Shown here piece by piece: positions 43,412 to 52,869 of a DNA stretch of 58,949 nt. Made by a program: the position numbers and the translations under genes. Each line of letters begins with the position of its first letter. The stretch's first letter is position 1. Origin of the DNA: Chloroflexota bacterium. Lineage in GTDB: Bacteria; Chloroflexota; Anaerolineae; Anaerolineales; Villigracilaceae. A model generated the notes under the pieces. That model worked only from the letters and a program-made list of their open reading frames with translations, searched no databases and was not told the DNA's origin. The stretch spans positions 1-58,949 of the forward strand of contig VGNE01000021.1 in assembly GCA_016866215.1 (NCBI GenBank). Direction: 5' to 3'.

Positions 43412-44452
43412 ATGCGGACTGTCTTTTGGGAAAACAATGAACTAAAAATGATAGACCAGCGCATCCTGCCCGCGCGTTTTGAAGTCGTATCCTATCGTGG
43501 ACATAAGGAAGTGGCGCACGCGATTACGGATATGGTGGTACGCGGCGCGCCCGCCATAGGAGCCGCCGCCGCATTTGGACTCGCCCTTGCAGGATATGAA
43601 TCCGCTTCCTCCTCGACCTCAGGCCTGCTTGCTGACCTGCAAACAGCCGCCGCCGTTTTGAAGTCTTCACGTCCGACTGCAGTGAATCTTGCATGGGCGG
43701 TGGATCGGATAATGACTGTCGCAGGAAAGATGAAAGAAGAAAGAAACGTTGACCAATTGCGGCTGTTGATTTTGGATGAAGCTCAAAAACTTGCGGATGA
43801 AGATGTCCAGATCAACAAACGCATGGCAGAGCATGGCGCCGCGCTGATCAACGACGGCGATACCATCATCCATCATTGCAACACAGGCGCGCTCGCCACA
43901 GTGGATTGGGGTACAGCGTTGGGAGTGATCCGAACCGCGCATGAGCAGGGCAAAAAGATTCACGTGCTTGTAGATGAAACCCGTCCGCGTTTGCAGGGCG
44001 CGCGTCTCACCGCGTGGGAGTTGGAACAATATGGAATTCCCTATGAGATCATCACTGATAATATGTCAGGCTATTTCCTGCAAGCTGGCAAGGCGCAAAA
44101 AGTTTTCTTCGGCGCAGATCGCGTCGCCGCAAATGGAGATGTGGCAAACAAGATCGGCACATACATGCTCTCTCTCGCCGCGTATGATAACGGCGTACCG
44201 GCCTACGCAGTTGTACCAACTTCCACCATTGACCTGTCTCTCGCGCACGGTGATTTAATTCCCATCGAAGAACGCAATCCCAATGAAGTATTGGACATTC
44301 AATTCCAGGGTGAACCCGTCGCGCCGAAAAACGCCAAAGCGCGCAATCCCGCATTTGATGTCACGCCGAATCGTTTGATCACAGGCATCGTCACGGAGAA
44401 TGGCGTGGTCTATCCGCCGTTTGAGGTGAATTTGAAGGGCGTTGTCAAATAG
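43412..44452 (+). CDS. mtnA: S-methyl-5-thioribose-1-phosphate isomerase
   Basis: A 346-residue enzyme that turns methylthioribose-1-phosphate into methylthioribulose-1-phosphate in methionine salvage. VVRGAPAIGAAAAFG, IIHHCNTGALAT, VDETRPRLQGARLTAWEL and FFGADRVAANGDVANKIGTY are all present, with the catalytic Cys and Asp. It follows the aldolase gene by 3 bases. The last codons (TENGVVYPPFEVNL) are followed by KGVVK and a stop; a diverged second copy of those codons lies 700 bases downstream after a toxin-antitoxin pair (see 45112-45168). Confidence 0.97.
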   Translation: MRTVFWENNELKMIDQRILPARFEVVSYRGHKEVAHAITDMVVRGAPAIGAAAAFGLALAGYESASSSTSGLLADLQTAAAVLKSSRPTAVNLAWAVDRIMTVAGKMKEERNVDQLRLLILDEAQKLADEDVQINKRMAEHGAALINDGDTIIHHCNTGALATVDWGTALGVIRTAHEQGKKIHVLVDETRPRLQGARLTAWELEQYGIPYEIITDNMSGYFLQAGKAQKVFFGADRVAANGDVANKIGTYMLSLAAYDNGVPAYAVVPTSTIDLSLAHGDLIPIEERNPNEVLDIQFQGEPVAPKNAKARNPAFDVTPNRLITGIVTENGVVYPPFEVNLKGVVK

Positions 44453-44507
44453 CGGGAACGGTTGTATAGTTGAAAAAAAGGTGTACAAGATTGGAAAGAG
44501 GCGCGCC

Positions 44508-44765
44508 ATGTTACAAACGATCGAGGCAGTGATTGACGAAAAAGGAACGTTACGAATCCTTGAACCCATCGAATTGCCTAAAATGCGGCGGGTAATTATT
44601 ACGATCCTTAATGAAGAACCAACAAAAGAGGATTTTAATTTGGCATCGCAGAATCAGAAAATTATTATGCTGGAACGGCAACATGCCCAAGGATATGCCA
44701 GCCATCCTTCAAAGAAAGATGAGTTTGCAGAATGGGAATCAGAACAAGTATGGGGTGAATCGTGA
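44508..44765 (+). CDS. Antitoxin of a MazF-type pair
   Basis: An 85-residue protein. The N-terminal IEAVIDEKGTLRILEPIELP resembles the AF2212/DUF104-like antitoxin strand pair, and the C-terminal part (LERQHAQGYASHPSKKDEFAEWESEQVW) is an acidic helix of the kind that wraps a MazF toxin. It ends in an overlap (GTGA) with the toxin start, and begins 55 bases after mtnA. A GAGG motif precedes ATG 44508; the longer frame from 44442 lacks homology. Confidence 0.85.
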   Translation: MLQTIEAVIDEKGTLRILEPIELPKMRRVIITILNEEPTKEDFNLASQNQKIIMLERQHAQGYASHPSKKDEFAEWESEQVWGES

Positions 44766-45088
44766 AGCAGGGCGATATTTATTGGTACACATTTCGCGCT
44801 CCTGATAAACGCCGCCCAGTATTATTGTTAACGCGAAATTCGGCTATTCCACTATTAACCGGCGTCACTGTTGCGCCGATTACAACCGTGATTCGGAATA
44901 TTCCTTCTGAAGTTCTCTTAACGGCAGAGGAGGATGGGGTACCAGAAGATTGTGTGGTGAATACCGATAATATTCAAACCATACAAAAAGCTAACCTTGG
45001 CGCTTTCATTACACAACTATCGCCGGAAAAGATGCGTGAAATCCGTGAGGCGATTGCATTTTCATTAGGATTCGATGCTTTATTGTAA
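44762..45088 (+). CDS. MazF/PemK-family mRNA-cleaving toxin
   Basis: A 108-residue protein with the MazF fold: KQGDIYWYTFRAPDKRRPVLLLTRN, GVTVAPITTVIRNIPSEVLL, and a PEDCVVNTDNIQTIQKANLG segment, where the conserved Arg and Ser/Thr positions are seen. Such toxins cut mRNA at short single-stranded sites when the antitoxin is lost. The start is GTG, overlapping the antitoxin stop. The pair is the only accessory element in the salvage cluster and is flanked by two copies of the mtnA tail. Confidence 0.93.
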   Translation: MKQGDIYWYTFRAPDKRRPVLLLTRNSAIPLLTGVTVAPITTVIRNIPSEVLLTAEEDGVPEDCVVNTDNIQTIQKANLGAFITQLSPEKMREIREAIAFSLGFDALL

Positions 45089-45111
45089 AAATTGAGCCGA
45101 ATTAATTCTTC

Positions 45112-45168
45112 GGAATCATTGTCACTGAAAACCGCATAGCGTATCCGCCTTTTGAAGTTAATTTATAA
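45112..45168 (+). pseudogene. Second, diverged copy of the mtnA C-terminal codons
   Basis: Read from 45112 the bases translate as G-I-I-V-T-E-N-R-I-A-Y-P-P-F-E-V-N-L and stop at 45166-45168. The intact mtnA ends G-I-V-T-E-N-G-V-V-Y-P-P-F-E-V-N-L (44384-44434). Most differences are third-base changes toward A or T. No start or body of a gene precedes it, so it is a tail left by insertion or recombination at the end of mtnA. Confidence 0.8.
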
Positions 45169-45200
45169 AAATTTTCCTGGCAATTTGCCAATCCAAAAAC

Positions 45201-45229
45201 TTTACATTCACAAAACCTCGTGATAAACT
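45201..45229 (+). promoter_or_regulatory. Candidate promoter of the adenosine kinase-ahcY unit
   Basis: TTTACA (45201-45206) and TAAACT (45224-45229) are 17 bases apart, about 67 bases before the adenosine kinase ATG. Confidence 0.5.
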
Positions 45230-45248
45230 TTTGTCCGCTCGTCTAATC

Positions 45249-45274
45249 ATGGCGCACTCGCAAGAGTGCGCCAT
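45249..45274 (+). promoter_or_regulatory. Perfect hairpin in the adenosine kinase leader
   Basis: An 11-bp perfect stem (45249-45259 with 45264-45274) with a GCAA tetraloop (GNRA type). It lies 12 bases before the AAGGAA ribosome binding site and 21 bases before the ATG. No strong T-run follows, so it may act in translation or RNA stability rather than termination. Confidence 0.6.
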
Positions 45275-45295
45275 TTAATGCGACAAGGAAACTAC

Positions 45296-46252
45296 ATGGA
45301 TATTTTACTTACCGGCTCTGTTGCCTACGATTATTTGATGACCTTTCCGGGTCAATTCAAGGAACATATTCTTCCCGAACGCCTGGCTTCCATAAGCCTC
45401 TCGTTCCTGGTGGAGTCCATGTCCAAACAGCGCGGCGGCATCGCGCCGAATATTGCCTACACAATGGCTTTGCTCGGCGAAAAGCCGCGCGTGATGGCAA
45501 CTGTCGGTGAGGATTTTGGCGATTATCGTACCTGGCTGGATTCAAAAGGCGTGGATACTTCGCTGATGAAAGTCATCCCCGGACTTTTCACCGCCTCGTT
45601 CTTTGCCACAACCGATACTGATTCTGCTCAAATTGCCTCTTTCTACCCCGGGGCAATGGCGTACTCAGCCTCGCAGTCCCTGAAAGACCTCGATAAAAAA
45701 CCCGACCTCGTCATCGTCTCACCCAGCGCGCCGGATGCAATGATGAAATTCCCTGCTGAATGCCGTGAATTGGATATCAGATATTTATATGACCCAAGCC
45801 AGCAGGTTTTACGTCTCGAAGGTTCAGAACTTGCGCGTGACATGGAAGGCGCATACTTCCTCTTCTGCAATGATTATGAATTTGGGCTGATCTCCAAAAA
45901 GACAGGCTGGAGTTTGGATCAAATCCTTGAGCATGTACAAGTGTTGGTGATCACACGCGGCAAAGACGGCGCCGACTTGTATGCGGGCGGTGATGCAGTC
46001 CACATCCCGACTGTCCCTGAAGAAGAGGTCGTGGATCCGACGGGCGTAGGCGATGCCTTTCGCGGAGGATTTCTAGCGGGCTATTCCCATGGCTTCGATT
46101 GGAAATTGTGCGGCGAGATCGGCTCGCTGGCGGCGGTCTACTGTCTCGAACAACGCGGACCGCAAAGCCACAGTTATACAAGAAAAGAATTCGCCGAGCG
46201 TTTCCGCAAGTATTTTGATGATGACGGCAAGCTTGACGTGTTGTTGGGCTAG
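45296..46252 (+). CDS. adoK: Adenosine kinase (PfkB family, mycobacterial AdoK type)
   Basis: A 318-residue sugar kinase-fold protein. Its sequence resembles mycobacterial adenosine kinase closely in the blocks GSVAYDYLMTFPGQF, LSFLVESMSKQRGGIAPN, ASFYPGAMAYS, YDPSQQVLRL and FNDYE-type turn (CNDYEFGLISKKTGWS). The second PfkB signature DPTGVGDAFRGGFLAGY carries the catalytic Asp. It makes AMP from adenosine and ATP. ATG 45296 follows an AAGGAA motif. AhcY, encoded 91 bases downstream, produces adenosine, so the two enzymes act in sequence and pull the hydrolase reaction forward. Confidence 0.92.
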   Translation: MDILLTGSVAYDYLMTFPGQFKEHILPERLASISLSFLVESMSKQRGGIAPNIAYTMALLGEKPRVMATVGEDFGDYRTWLDSKGVDTSLMKVIPGLFTASFFATTDTDSAQIASFYPGAMAYSASQSLKDLDKKPDLVIVSPSAPDAMMKFPAECRELDIRYLYDPSQQVLRLEGSELARDMEGAYFLFCNDYEFGLISKKTGWSLDQILEHVQVLVITRGKDGADLYAGGDAVHIPTVPEEEVVDPTGVGDAFRGGFLAGYSHGFDWKLCGEIGSLAAVYCLEQRGPQSHSYTRKEFAERFRKYFDDDGKLDVLLG

Positions 46253-46343
46253 GCGAAAATCTGGAATCGGGCATTGGGAATCGTCCCGCTTTCCAAATTA
46301 CGAATCACGATTCCCGATTAATAGAACCAGAAGGAGTTAGTAA

Positions 46344-47675
<1,332 letters not shown>

Positions 47676-47737
47676 GCAGTGTTCTACGGTCTGTGTTGCG
47701 TGATTGGTAATTAGAGACTGGAGAATTAGAGACTGGT

Positions 47738-47772
47738 AAAAGCCTCGCGGAGGGAATGTCCGCGAGGCTTTT
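47738..47772 (+). terminator. Intrinsic terminator after ahcY
   Basis: A 14-bp perfect stem (47738-47751 with 47759-47772) whose descending arm ends in TTTT. Just before it, ATTAGAGACTGG occurs twice as a direct repeat (47711 and 47726). Confidence 0.9.
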
Positions 47773-47907
47773 GGTTGTCTAATTTTGAAATATGGTCTGG
47801 TCTTGATTTTTCCTGCGATAATATCAATTTCAATTCTTGTCTGCGAGGACAAATGCAAACCCCTTCGCGAGTTAACGGAAAGTAAAACATTCATTCTGAC
47901 AAAATAG

Positions 47908-47949
47908 AATCAATCAGCCCCGGGAGTTTTCTCGCGGGGCTGATTGATT
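47908..47949 (-). terminator. Intrinsic terminator after the SH3 lipoprotein gene
   Basis: A 15-bp perfect stem (47908-47922 with 47935-47949) immediately beyond the stop codon of the minus-strand gene, followed on that strand by a CTATTTTG tract. Confidence 0.8.
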
Positions 47950-47964
47950 ATTCGTTATGAAAAC

Positions 47965-48771
47965 TTATGGGCACTTCACATTGACATTTTTTCTATTGGA
48001 CGCGCCGGCCGCATTGTAGGCTTCCACCTCATATGTCAGGTTGGGTTGCGGGTCTGTGATTATCCAGATAGATGGGAGGGTGGTGTTGTCAGTATGGCTG
48101 GTTGAATTGGCGGCTAGTGCAACCAAAAGCGAACCTTCCCGGTATATACGATAACCATCTTCATTATTGGCGGCGTCACTCCATGTCAGGTTAACAGTGA
48201 CATTATTGGTAAAGGGCGCACCCGGCGCACAACTAACGGCAGCATTGAGATTTTTAACTGCGGCCGGCAGGGCGGGAGTAGGTGTGGCAGGTACCGGATA
48301 TTCCGGCAGATTAGCTGCGTTCCCGCTGACAGTTGCGTACTGACCCCAGAGCCAGCAATTCCCTATACCGCCGGGAGTCTTGATGATCCAGGAATTCGTT
48401 GCTGAATTTTTTCCGACCACTTCTGCGCTTTGCCCGATTAGCAGCGCGCCGATTATGTCATACTGTGTGCCTGGGCCGGTGCGGCAGTTTGTGTTTACAC
48501 TGACCGTCGCAGTCGGGACGGAAGGTGTAGGGGTTAGTGTGATCGTAGGCGTGAATTCTGGTGTGGAAGTGAACTCTGGCGTGGATGTGGATGCTGGAAG
48601 AGGTGTATCCTGGACAGGGGGCAGGACGCCGGGTTCAAGCAAAATCGCCTGGGCGGTGATGGTCAGCGCCAGTGCGGACGCTTCAGGGCTTTGGCCGGCG
48701 GGGAGGTTGCAGGCAGTGATGATAATGATCAAAAACGCAGACAACAATAAAGGAAATTTCTTTTTTGACAT
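47965..48771 (-). CDS. Lipoprotein with SH3b and fibronectin-like domains
   Basis: A 268-residue exported lipoprotein. The lipobox is IITAC (residue ~21). A Thr/Pro-rich spacer (STPEFTSTPEFTPTITLTPTP) follows. Residues ~90-150 form a bacterial SH3 domain (VNTNCRTGPGTQYDIIGALLIGQSAEVVGK, then WIIKTPGGIGNCWLWGQY), which usually binds peptidoglycan or peptides. Residues ~175-267 look like a fibronectin type III domain (VTVNLTWSDAANNEDGYRIYRE, TYEVEAYNAAGAS). No catalytic site. It is followed by a terminator and preceded by rsmA on the same strand, 62 bases away. Confidence 0.85.
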   Translation of the reverse strand: MSKKKFPLLLSAFLIIIITACNLPAGQSPEASALALTITAQAILLEPGVLPPVQDTPLPASTSTPEFTSTPEFTPTITLTPTPSVPTATVSVNTNCRTGPGTQYDIIGALLIGQSAEVVGKNSATNSWIIKTPGGIGNCWLWGQYATVSGNAANLPEYPVPATPTPALPAAVKNLNAAVSCAPGAPFTNNVTVNLTWSDAANNEDGYRIYREGSLLVALAANSTSHTDNTTLPSIWIITDPQPNLTYEVEAYNAAGASNRKNVNVKCP

Positions 48772-48833
48772 TTTTCACTCTCCTTTTCAATTCGATTATG
48801 ACACGTTTTTGTTGCAGGTCAAGTGTTCTTAAA

Positions 48834-49664
48834 TTATTTTTCACATAACCCCTTCCACTCTTCAATGGACAAGGTCTCTGCTCTACGCATGGGATCGATC
48901 TTCGCGGAGGTGAGCAATGCCTCTGCTTGTGGAGGCGGGATGTGTAAGCCAGAGGCGAGGGAATTCCGCAGCATTTTTCTCTTTTGAGCAAAACCCGCTT
49001 TGATATATTTGAAGAAGGAATTTAAAAACTCGCTGGGGATCAGTGGTTCATCGTATATATCTATTCGCAGAATGGCTGAGTCCACTTTGGGCGCGGGGTG
49101 GAATGAGCCGGCTGGGATCGTGGCGACAATCTCAGGTTTGCCGTAAACCTGTACACTTAACGCCAGCAGACTTAAGTCGCCGGGTTTGGCGCAGATACGC
49201 TCCGCAACTTCCTTTTGGACGGTCAATACGATTCGGCGCGGTTTAATATCCCCTTCAAGCAGGTGGCGGAGTATGGCTGAAGTAATGTTGTAGGGAATAT
49301 TCGCGGCGACGATGTAATTGGGCTGGTTGATTAATTCGGAAATGGACAGCTTGAGAATGTCACCATGCACCACACGCACGTTCTGATAAGGCGTGAGAAC
49401 TGCCCGCAACGGGGGGAGCAGGTCCGCGTCAAGTTCGACCGTCGTCACTTCTTTGGCAGAGACAGCCAAATAGCGCGTCAGACTGCCGAGTCCGGGACCA
49501 ATCTCCAACACACAGTCATCCCCCGAAATTTCTGCGGCGTCCGCGATTTTTTCAAGAGCGGATGCGTCCTGTAAAAAATTTTGCCCGAAGCTTTTATCGG
49601 CGCGCAGACCAGAGCGTTTGAGAACAGCGGCAGTATTGAGCGCGGGGATGGAGGCATAGTTCAT
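48834..49664 (-). CDS. rsmA: 16S rRNA dimethyladenosine transferase (KsgA)
   Basis: A 276-residue enzyme that dimethylates the two adjacent adenines near the 3' end of 16S rRNA during 30S maturation. SAM-binding and catalytic blocks: GQNFLQDASALEKI, VLEIGPGLGSLTRYLA, TVELDADLLPPLR and VAANIPYNITSAIL (N-I-P-Y motif). The C-terminal domain with AGFAQKRKMLRNSL is complete. The start overlaps the LCP gene stop by four bases (ATGA on the minus strand). Confidence 0.97.
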   Translation of the reverse strand: MNYASIPALNTAAVLKRSGLRADKSFGQNFLQDASALEKIADAAEISGDDCVLEIGPGLGSLTRYLAVSAKEVTTVELDADLLPPLRAVLTPYQNVRVVHGDILKLSISELINQPNYIVAANIPYNITSAILRHLLEGDIKPRRIVLTVQKEVAERICAKPGDLSLLALSVQVYGKPEIVATIPAGSFHPAPKVDSAILRIDIYDEPLIPSEFLNSFFKYIKAGFAQKRKMLRNSLASGLHIPPPQAEALLTSAKIDPMRRAETLSIEEWKGLCEK

Positions 49665-50797
49665 TGGCAGATCAATGTTTTTTCTTCTTCAAAATATGTT
49701 GCAGTCGGTAAAGCGATGGACGGTTTTGGCCAGGAGCCGTTCTGGAAACGCATAACATAATCGCGCATGATGTCGAAATCTGCATCCAGAATATAAATCC
49801 TTTTATCGAAAACGGGGTCAAACTCGCGGGTTGGCTTGAATAATTCAACGGGGAAACTTGCAAAGACGATGTTCTGGGGCGGAAGTTTTGTGCCGAGACA
49901 GGCCAGTTGCGCGAATTGTTCGGGAGTGAAATCCGTGAGGACATTATCTTCGAAAGATTCGATCAAGCCGGGGATTTGTGTGATTACTTTTGGTTTGGTG
50001 ATTTTTTCACGCAGGGCGCAAAGCACCAGGTTTTGATTGTCGGCGCGTTCAAAGGTGCCGCCCTGGCGGTTGCGCACAACTTTGAGCGCCTCTTCTCCGT
50101 CAAGGTCATGATCTCCGATCAGCAGACCAGTATTGTTCGATGCTTCTATATCTGGAATGTTGACGGTAATTCCGCCAACGGCGTTGACGATATTTACAAA
50201 AGTTCGCATGTTCACAACAATGTAGTGATCTATTTGAGCCCCGAAATTCAGGTTGAGTGTAAGGCTCAGTAAACCCGCTCCTCCGCTTGGGTTGTCCCAA
50301 TATCTAAAGCCGGGCTGGCCGTATAGATAAGCCTGGTTGAGTTTTTCATGGTTCTGTCCGTTGAGGTTGTCCGAAATGTGCGGGATTTCCACCCACAGGT
50401 CTCTGGGAAATTCAAGAATGCTGACTTTTGGTGTGACAAAATCCACGCGTAATATGCGGATCGCATCTGCGAGTCCATAGATGTAATTATCCCTGCGCGT
50501 ATCTGCACCAACAACCAGAATATTCATGATGTCCGGTCCGCCGCACACGGCTGAGGGAATGGTGGTGGCTTCGTTCACCATAGGCGCAAGTGTGACCAGA
50601 CCCGCTGGTGTGGATTCTGAGCCGGGAGTGGGAGTCCAAAGCGGGGGCATGGTTTGTCCGGCAAAAGGCAGGGCTGGCCCCAGCGGCCGGGTAGCAAAAG
50701 ATTGATAAATTCGATATGTGAAGTACCCAAGCACAAGGATAAGTGCACAGGCAATAATTGAAAGTAGTGTGATGATGATTATTTGTCCGCGGGTCAT
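49661..50797 (-). CDS. LytR-CpsA-Psr (LCP) family cell-wall ligase
   Basis: A 378-residue membrane protein with one N-terminal helix (IIIITLLSIIACALILVLGYF) and a Pro/Thr-rich spacer. The extracellular LCP domain starts near residue 90 (MNILVVGADTRRDNYIYGLADAIRILRVDF) and has FPRDLWVEIP, a NLNFGAQIDHYIVVNM strand, AVGGITVNI, and the VVRNRQGGTFERADNQN motif with the Arg that binds pyrophosphate-linked polyprenol. LCP enzymes attach teichoic-acid-like polymers or glycans to peptidoglycan. Overlap with rsmA suggests cotranscription. Confidence 0.94.
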   Translation of the reverse strand: MTRGQIIIITLLSIIACALILVLGYFTYRIYQSFATRPLGPALPFAGQTMPPLWTPTPGSESTPAGLVTLAPMVNEATTIPSAVCGGPDIMNILVVGADTRRDNYIYGLADAIRILRVDFVTPKVSILEFPRDLWVEIPHISDNLNGQNHEKLNQAYLYGQPGFRYWDNPSGGAGLLSLTLNLNFGAQIDHYIVVNMRTFVNIVNAVGGITVNIPDIEASNNTGLLIGDHDLDGEEALKVVRNRQGGTFERADNQNLVLCALREKITKPKVITQIPGLIESFEDNVLTDFTPEQFAQLACLGTKLPPQNIVFASFPVELFKPTREFDPVFDKRIYILDADFDIMRDYVMRFQNGSWPKPSIALPTATYFEEEKTLICQ

Positions 50798-50807
50798 TTT
50801 TATTATT

Positions 50808-50972
50808 GTTCCTTCGTCCTGAGCGGAGACGCATGTTCTTTGCGGCGCAGTCGAAGGACAGTTTGATATGGAAAATAACTATCTTGAATCCCTGTCCTTC
50901 GACTACGTTCCTCGACGATCACTCGTCACTCCGCTCACATCGTCCCGACGCTTTTTCGGGAGGACGAAAATA
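50808..50972. repeat. Composite repeat region with a family A unit
   Basis: Gene-free gap. CCTTCGTCCTGAGCGGAG and GTCGAAGGACAG boxes are followed by CTGTCCTTCGACTACG and a family A unit (50935-50968: CTCACATCGTCCCGACGC and the TTTTTCGGGAGGACGA arm). Its best match is at 32430-32470. Confidence 0.65.
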
Positions 50973-50974
50973 TT

Positions 50975-52195
50975 TTATTTCAAAAAATAAGGAATCTCAG
51001 CCGGCGCGGGCGCGAGGAAATAAACCGTAACCCAGCCTGAAAGTTTGCCAAGATTGTCATCGTTGTACCCAAGGTCAATCCATTTTGTGCGCGGCACGCC
51101 AAACGCTGTTTCGATGATCGGCCCACCGCCCGTGTCACCGATGGTCGCAAGGCCATAGCCGGGGATATACACTTTCATGCCCGCCAGATAACTGTAGATC
51201 GAATAATCCACTGCCACGATGCCGTAGCCTGCGCGCGCGCCGCTGGCAGTTCCGTAGGAACACCCGCCTGTGCCGGAATTGCAGGGCGAATACCACGTTG
51301 CGTACATCTCCGTCGCATGCCAGTATTCGTAGGGGGCATTGCCTCCTACCGGCGCAAGCACAATTTGTGAGCCGCGGGCCACAATGCGGGCTTGCGGTTC
51401 ACGCAAGACCTTCTCGTCTTCGGTTTCGCGGCTTACTTCTTTTCCGTCTTCGTAACGGATTCGCGTGCGCGCCATCGCAACACCATTCACGCCGGGCTGG
51501 ATGGTGTCCTCCTGCCCGAAAGGAAGCTCGGGTGAATCAATCACTTCCACATCAAATGCGATCGGCTCTAATGTGATGCTGACGGTTTCGTAGACTCGCA
51601 CGACACGGATTTGCCCGTCGGCCGGCAGCGCTTCATTCTCTAACGGAGAACTGGTATCCAGGCCCATCAGCGGAATCCCAGCCTCGGCCAGCGCCTGACC
51701 AACCGTCCCTGCGGCCGAGCGGATGTTGATCACGTCATCGCCGGAATAAATTATCAAGTCCCGTGCTGGCGTGTAGGTTACAGATAAAGAGTCAGTGATC
51801 ATAGTTTCAGCAGGCGGGTTGATCTTGTCATTTACATTCAGTGAATATCCTGCTTCATTCAAGGCTTGCCCCACTGTCAGCGCGGAGGTTTGAATTATCT
51901 GTTGTCCTTGCGAAGTGTTGATGGTTAAAGCTACTGCGTGTCGCAATTGTAATTGGATGAATTTTGTTGCGGGTAGAGGCTGGTCAATCGGAACAGGGAG
52001 GCCGTTCAGCAGAACGCGGTCATTTGGCTGAAGTACAACCTCATTTTGTGTAAACAGAATCAATGGCACGCGTTCGCTGGATTCAACCGTGAGAATATTA
52101 TTGCCGTCAAGGATGGTGATGGACGCCTGGTTGTTCGGCTGGCAGGCGGACAAAAAGAGGATCAATGAAAGTGACAGCCATCGCAGAAGGTTCAT
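50975..52195 (-). CDS. Lipoprotein with DUF348, G5 and 3D domains (YabE/Rpf-type)
   Basis: A 406-residue exported protein with a lipobox (LFLSAC, residue ~18). Ubiquitin-like DUF348 units occur at about 65-120 and 123-180; a G5 domain follows (~205-285; LEPIAFDVEVIDSPELPFGQ, TRIRYEDGKEVSRE). The C-terminal 3D domain (~300-385; MYATWYSPCNSGTGGCSYGTASG, AVDYSIYSYLAGMKVYIPGYG, ATIGDTGGG) has the three conserved Asp that give it its name and probably cuts glycan strands, as in YabE/Rpf-like and MltA-like enzymes. It should take part in wall remodelling or resuscitation. Its own unit, with the start 185 bases from the divergent cupredoxin gene. Confidence 0.9.
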   Translation of the reverse strand: MNLLRWLSLSLILFLSACQPNNQASITILDGNNILTVESSERVPLILFTQNEVVLQPNDRVLLNGLPVPIDQPLPATKFIQLQLRHAVALTINTSQGQQIIQTSALTVGQALNEAGYSLNVNDKINPPAETMITDSLSVTYTPARDLIIYSGDDVINIRSAAGTVGQALAEAGIPLMGLDTSSPLENEALPADGQIRVVRVYETVSITLEPIAFDVEVIDSPELPFGQEDTIQPGVNGVAMARTRIRYEDGKEVSRETEDEKVLREPQARIVARGSQIVLAPVGGNAPYEYWHATEMYATWYSPCNSGTGGCSYGTASGARAGYGIVAVDYSIYSYLAGMKVYIPGYGLATIGDTGGGPIIETAFGVPRTKWIDLGYNDDNLGKLSGWVTVYFLAPAPAEIPYFLK

Positions 52196-52313
52196 GGTGT
52201 GTATTATAAACTAATGCAAACACCATAAACTTGACTCAAAGACGCAAAGAAAATCTGATGACCCGCAGTCAAACCCCGCTTGTGGAATAATTAACAAGCA
52301 AAAATATTGATGG

Positions 52314-52342
52314 TTGCAATATAGCTTTAAATCCTGTAAACT
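52314..52342 (+). promoter_or_regulatory. Candidate promoter for the cupredoxin gene
   Basis: TTGCAA (52314-52319), 17-base spacer, TAAACT (52337-52342), about 48 bases before the start codon. Confidence 0.4.
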
Positions 52343-52389
52343 AACTTCTGGGATTATCCCAAAAATTTACCGATAGGAGTATGTTTGAA

Positions 52390-52794
52390 ATGAAGAAGAT
52401 ATTTTTACCGCTTGTATTGAGTCTTATGTTTGTGCTTACGGCCTGTGGCGGCGGTGGGGGTCCATCCACCACAATTGATGTGACTTTCGCGGAATTTACC
52501 TTCACCCCGGCCGAGTTCACTATTCCAGCCGGTCAGGAAATCACCGTCAAAACAAAAAATGATGGCGCTGTTATTCACGAGTTCGTAATCATGAAGCTTG
52601 GCGAGACCGTTGGTGATGACTTCGGCGATGAAGATGAAGGCAACATCTATTGGGAGGTTGAAACCGATGCGGGTGGAAGCGGTACTGCAACCTTCACTGC
52701 GCCCACCGAGCCGGGTGTCTATCAAGTAGTTTGCGGCACGGAAGGCCATTTCGTGGCCGGCATGGTCGGTAAACTCACCGTCGTTGCGCCATAA
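52390..52794 (+). CDS. Cupredoxin-like copper lipoprotein
   Basis: A 134-residue exported lipoprotein with lipobox VLTACG followed by a glycine run. The rest is one plastocyanin/azurin-type sandwich: EFTFTPAEFTIPAGQEITVKTKN, then VIHEFVI with the first His ligand, and VYQVVCGTEGHFVAGMVGKL with Cys, His and Met, so a type 1 copper site looks complete. It may shuttle electrons at the outer face. A Glu/Asp-rich insert (GDDFGDEDEGNIY) precedes the last strands. ATG 52390 gives proper spacing to AGGAG at 52375; ATG 52381 is too close. A terminator follows. Confidence 0.9.
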   Translation: MKKIFLPLVLSLMFVLTACGGGGGPSTTIDVTFAEFTFTPAEFTIPAGQEITVKTKNDGAVIHEFVIMKLGETVGDDFGDEDEGNIYWEVETDAGGSGTATFTAPTEPGVYQVVCGTEGHFVAGMVGKLTVVAP

Positions 52795-52810
52795 TCTAAT
52801 TTCATCACAC

Positions 52811-52850
52811 AAAACTTCCGGATGGTAACCGCCATTCGGGAGTTTTTGTT
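52811..52850 (+). terminator. Intrinsic terminator after the cupredoxin gene
   Basis: AAAACTTCCGGATGG (52811-52825) pairs, with one G-T-type mismatch region, with CCATTCGGGAGTTTT (52832-52846), followed by a T-rich tract. Confidence 0.8.
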
Positions 52851-52869
52851 TTCGGATACAATCAACTCA

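Noticed and set aside
48380-48832. Plus-strand frame over the SH3 lipoprotein gene
   Set aside because: It is antisense to the Thr/Pro-rich coding region, which leaves all frames open; no family features.
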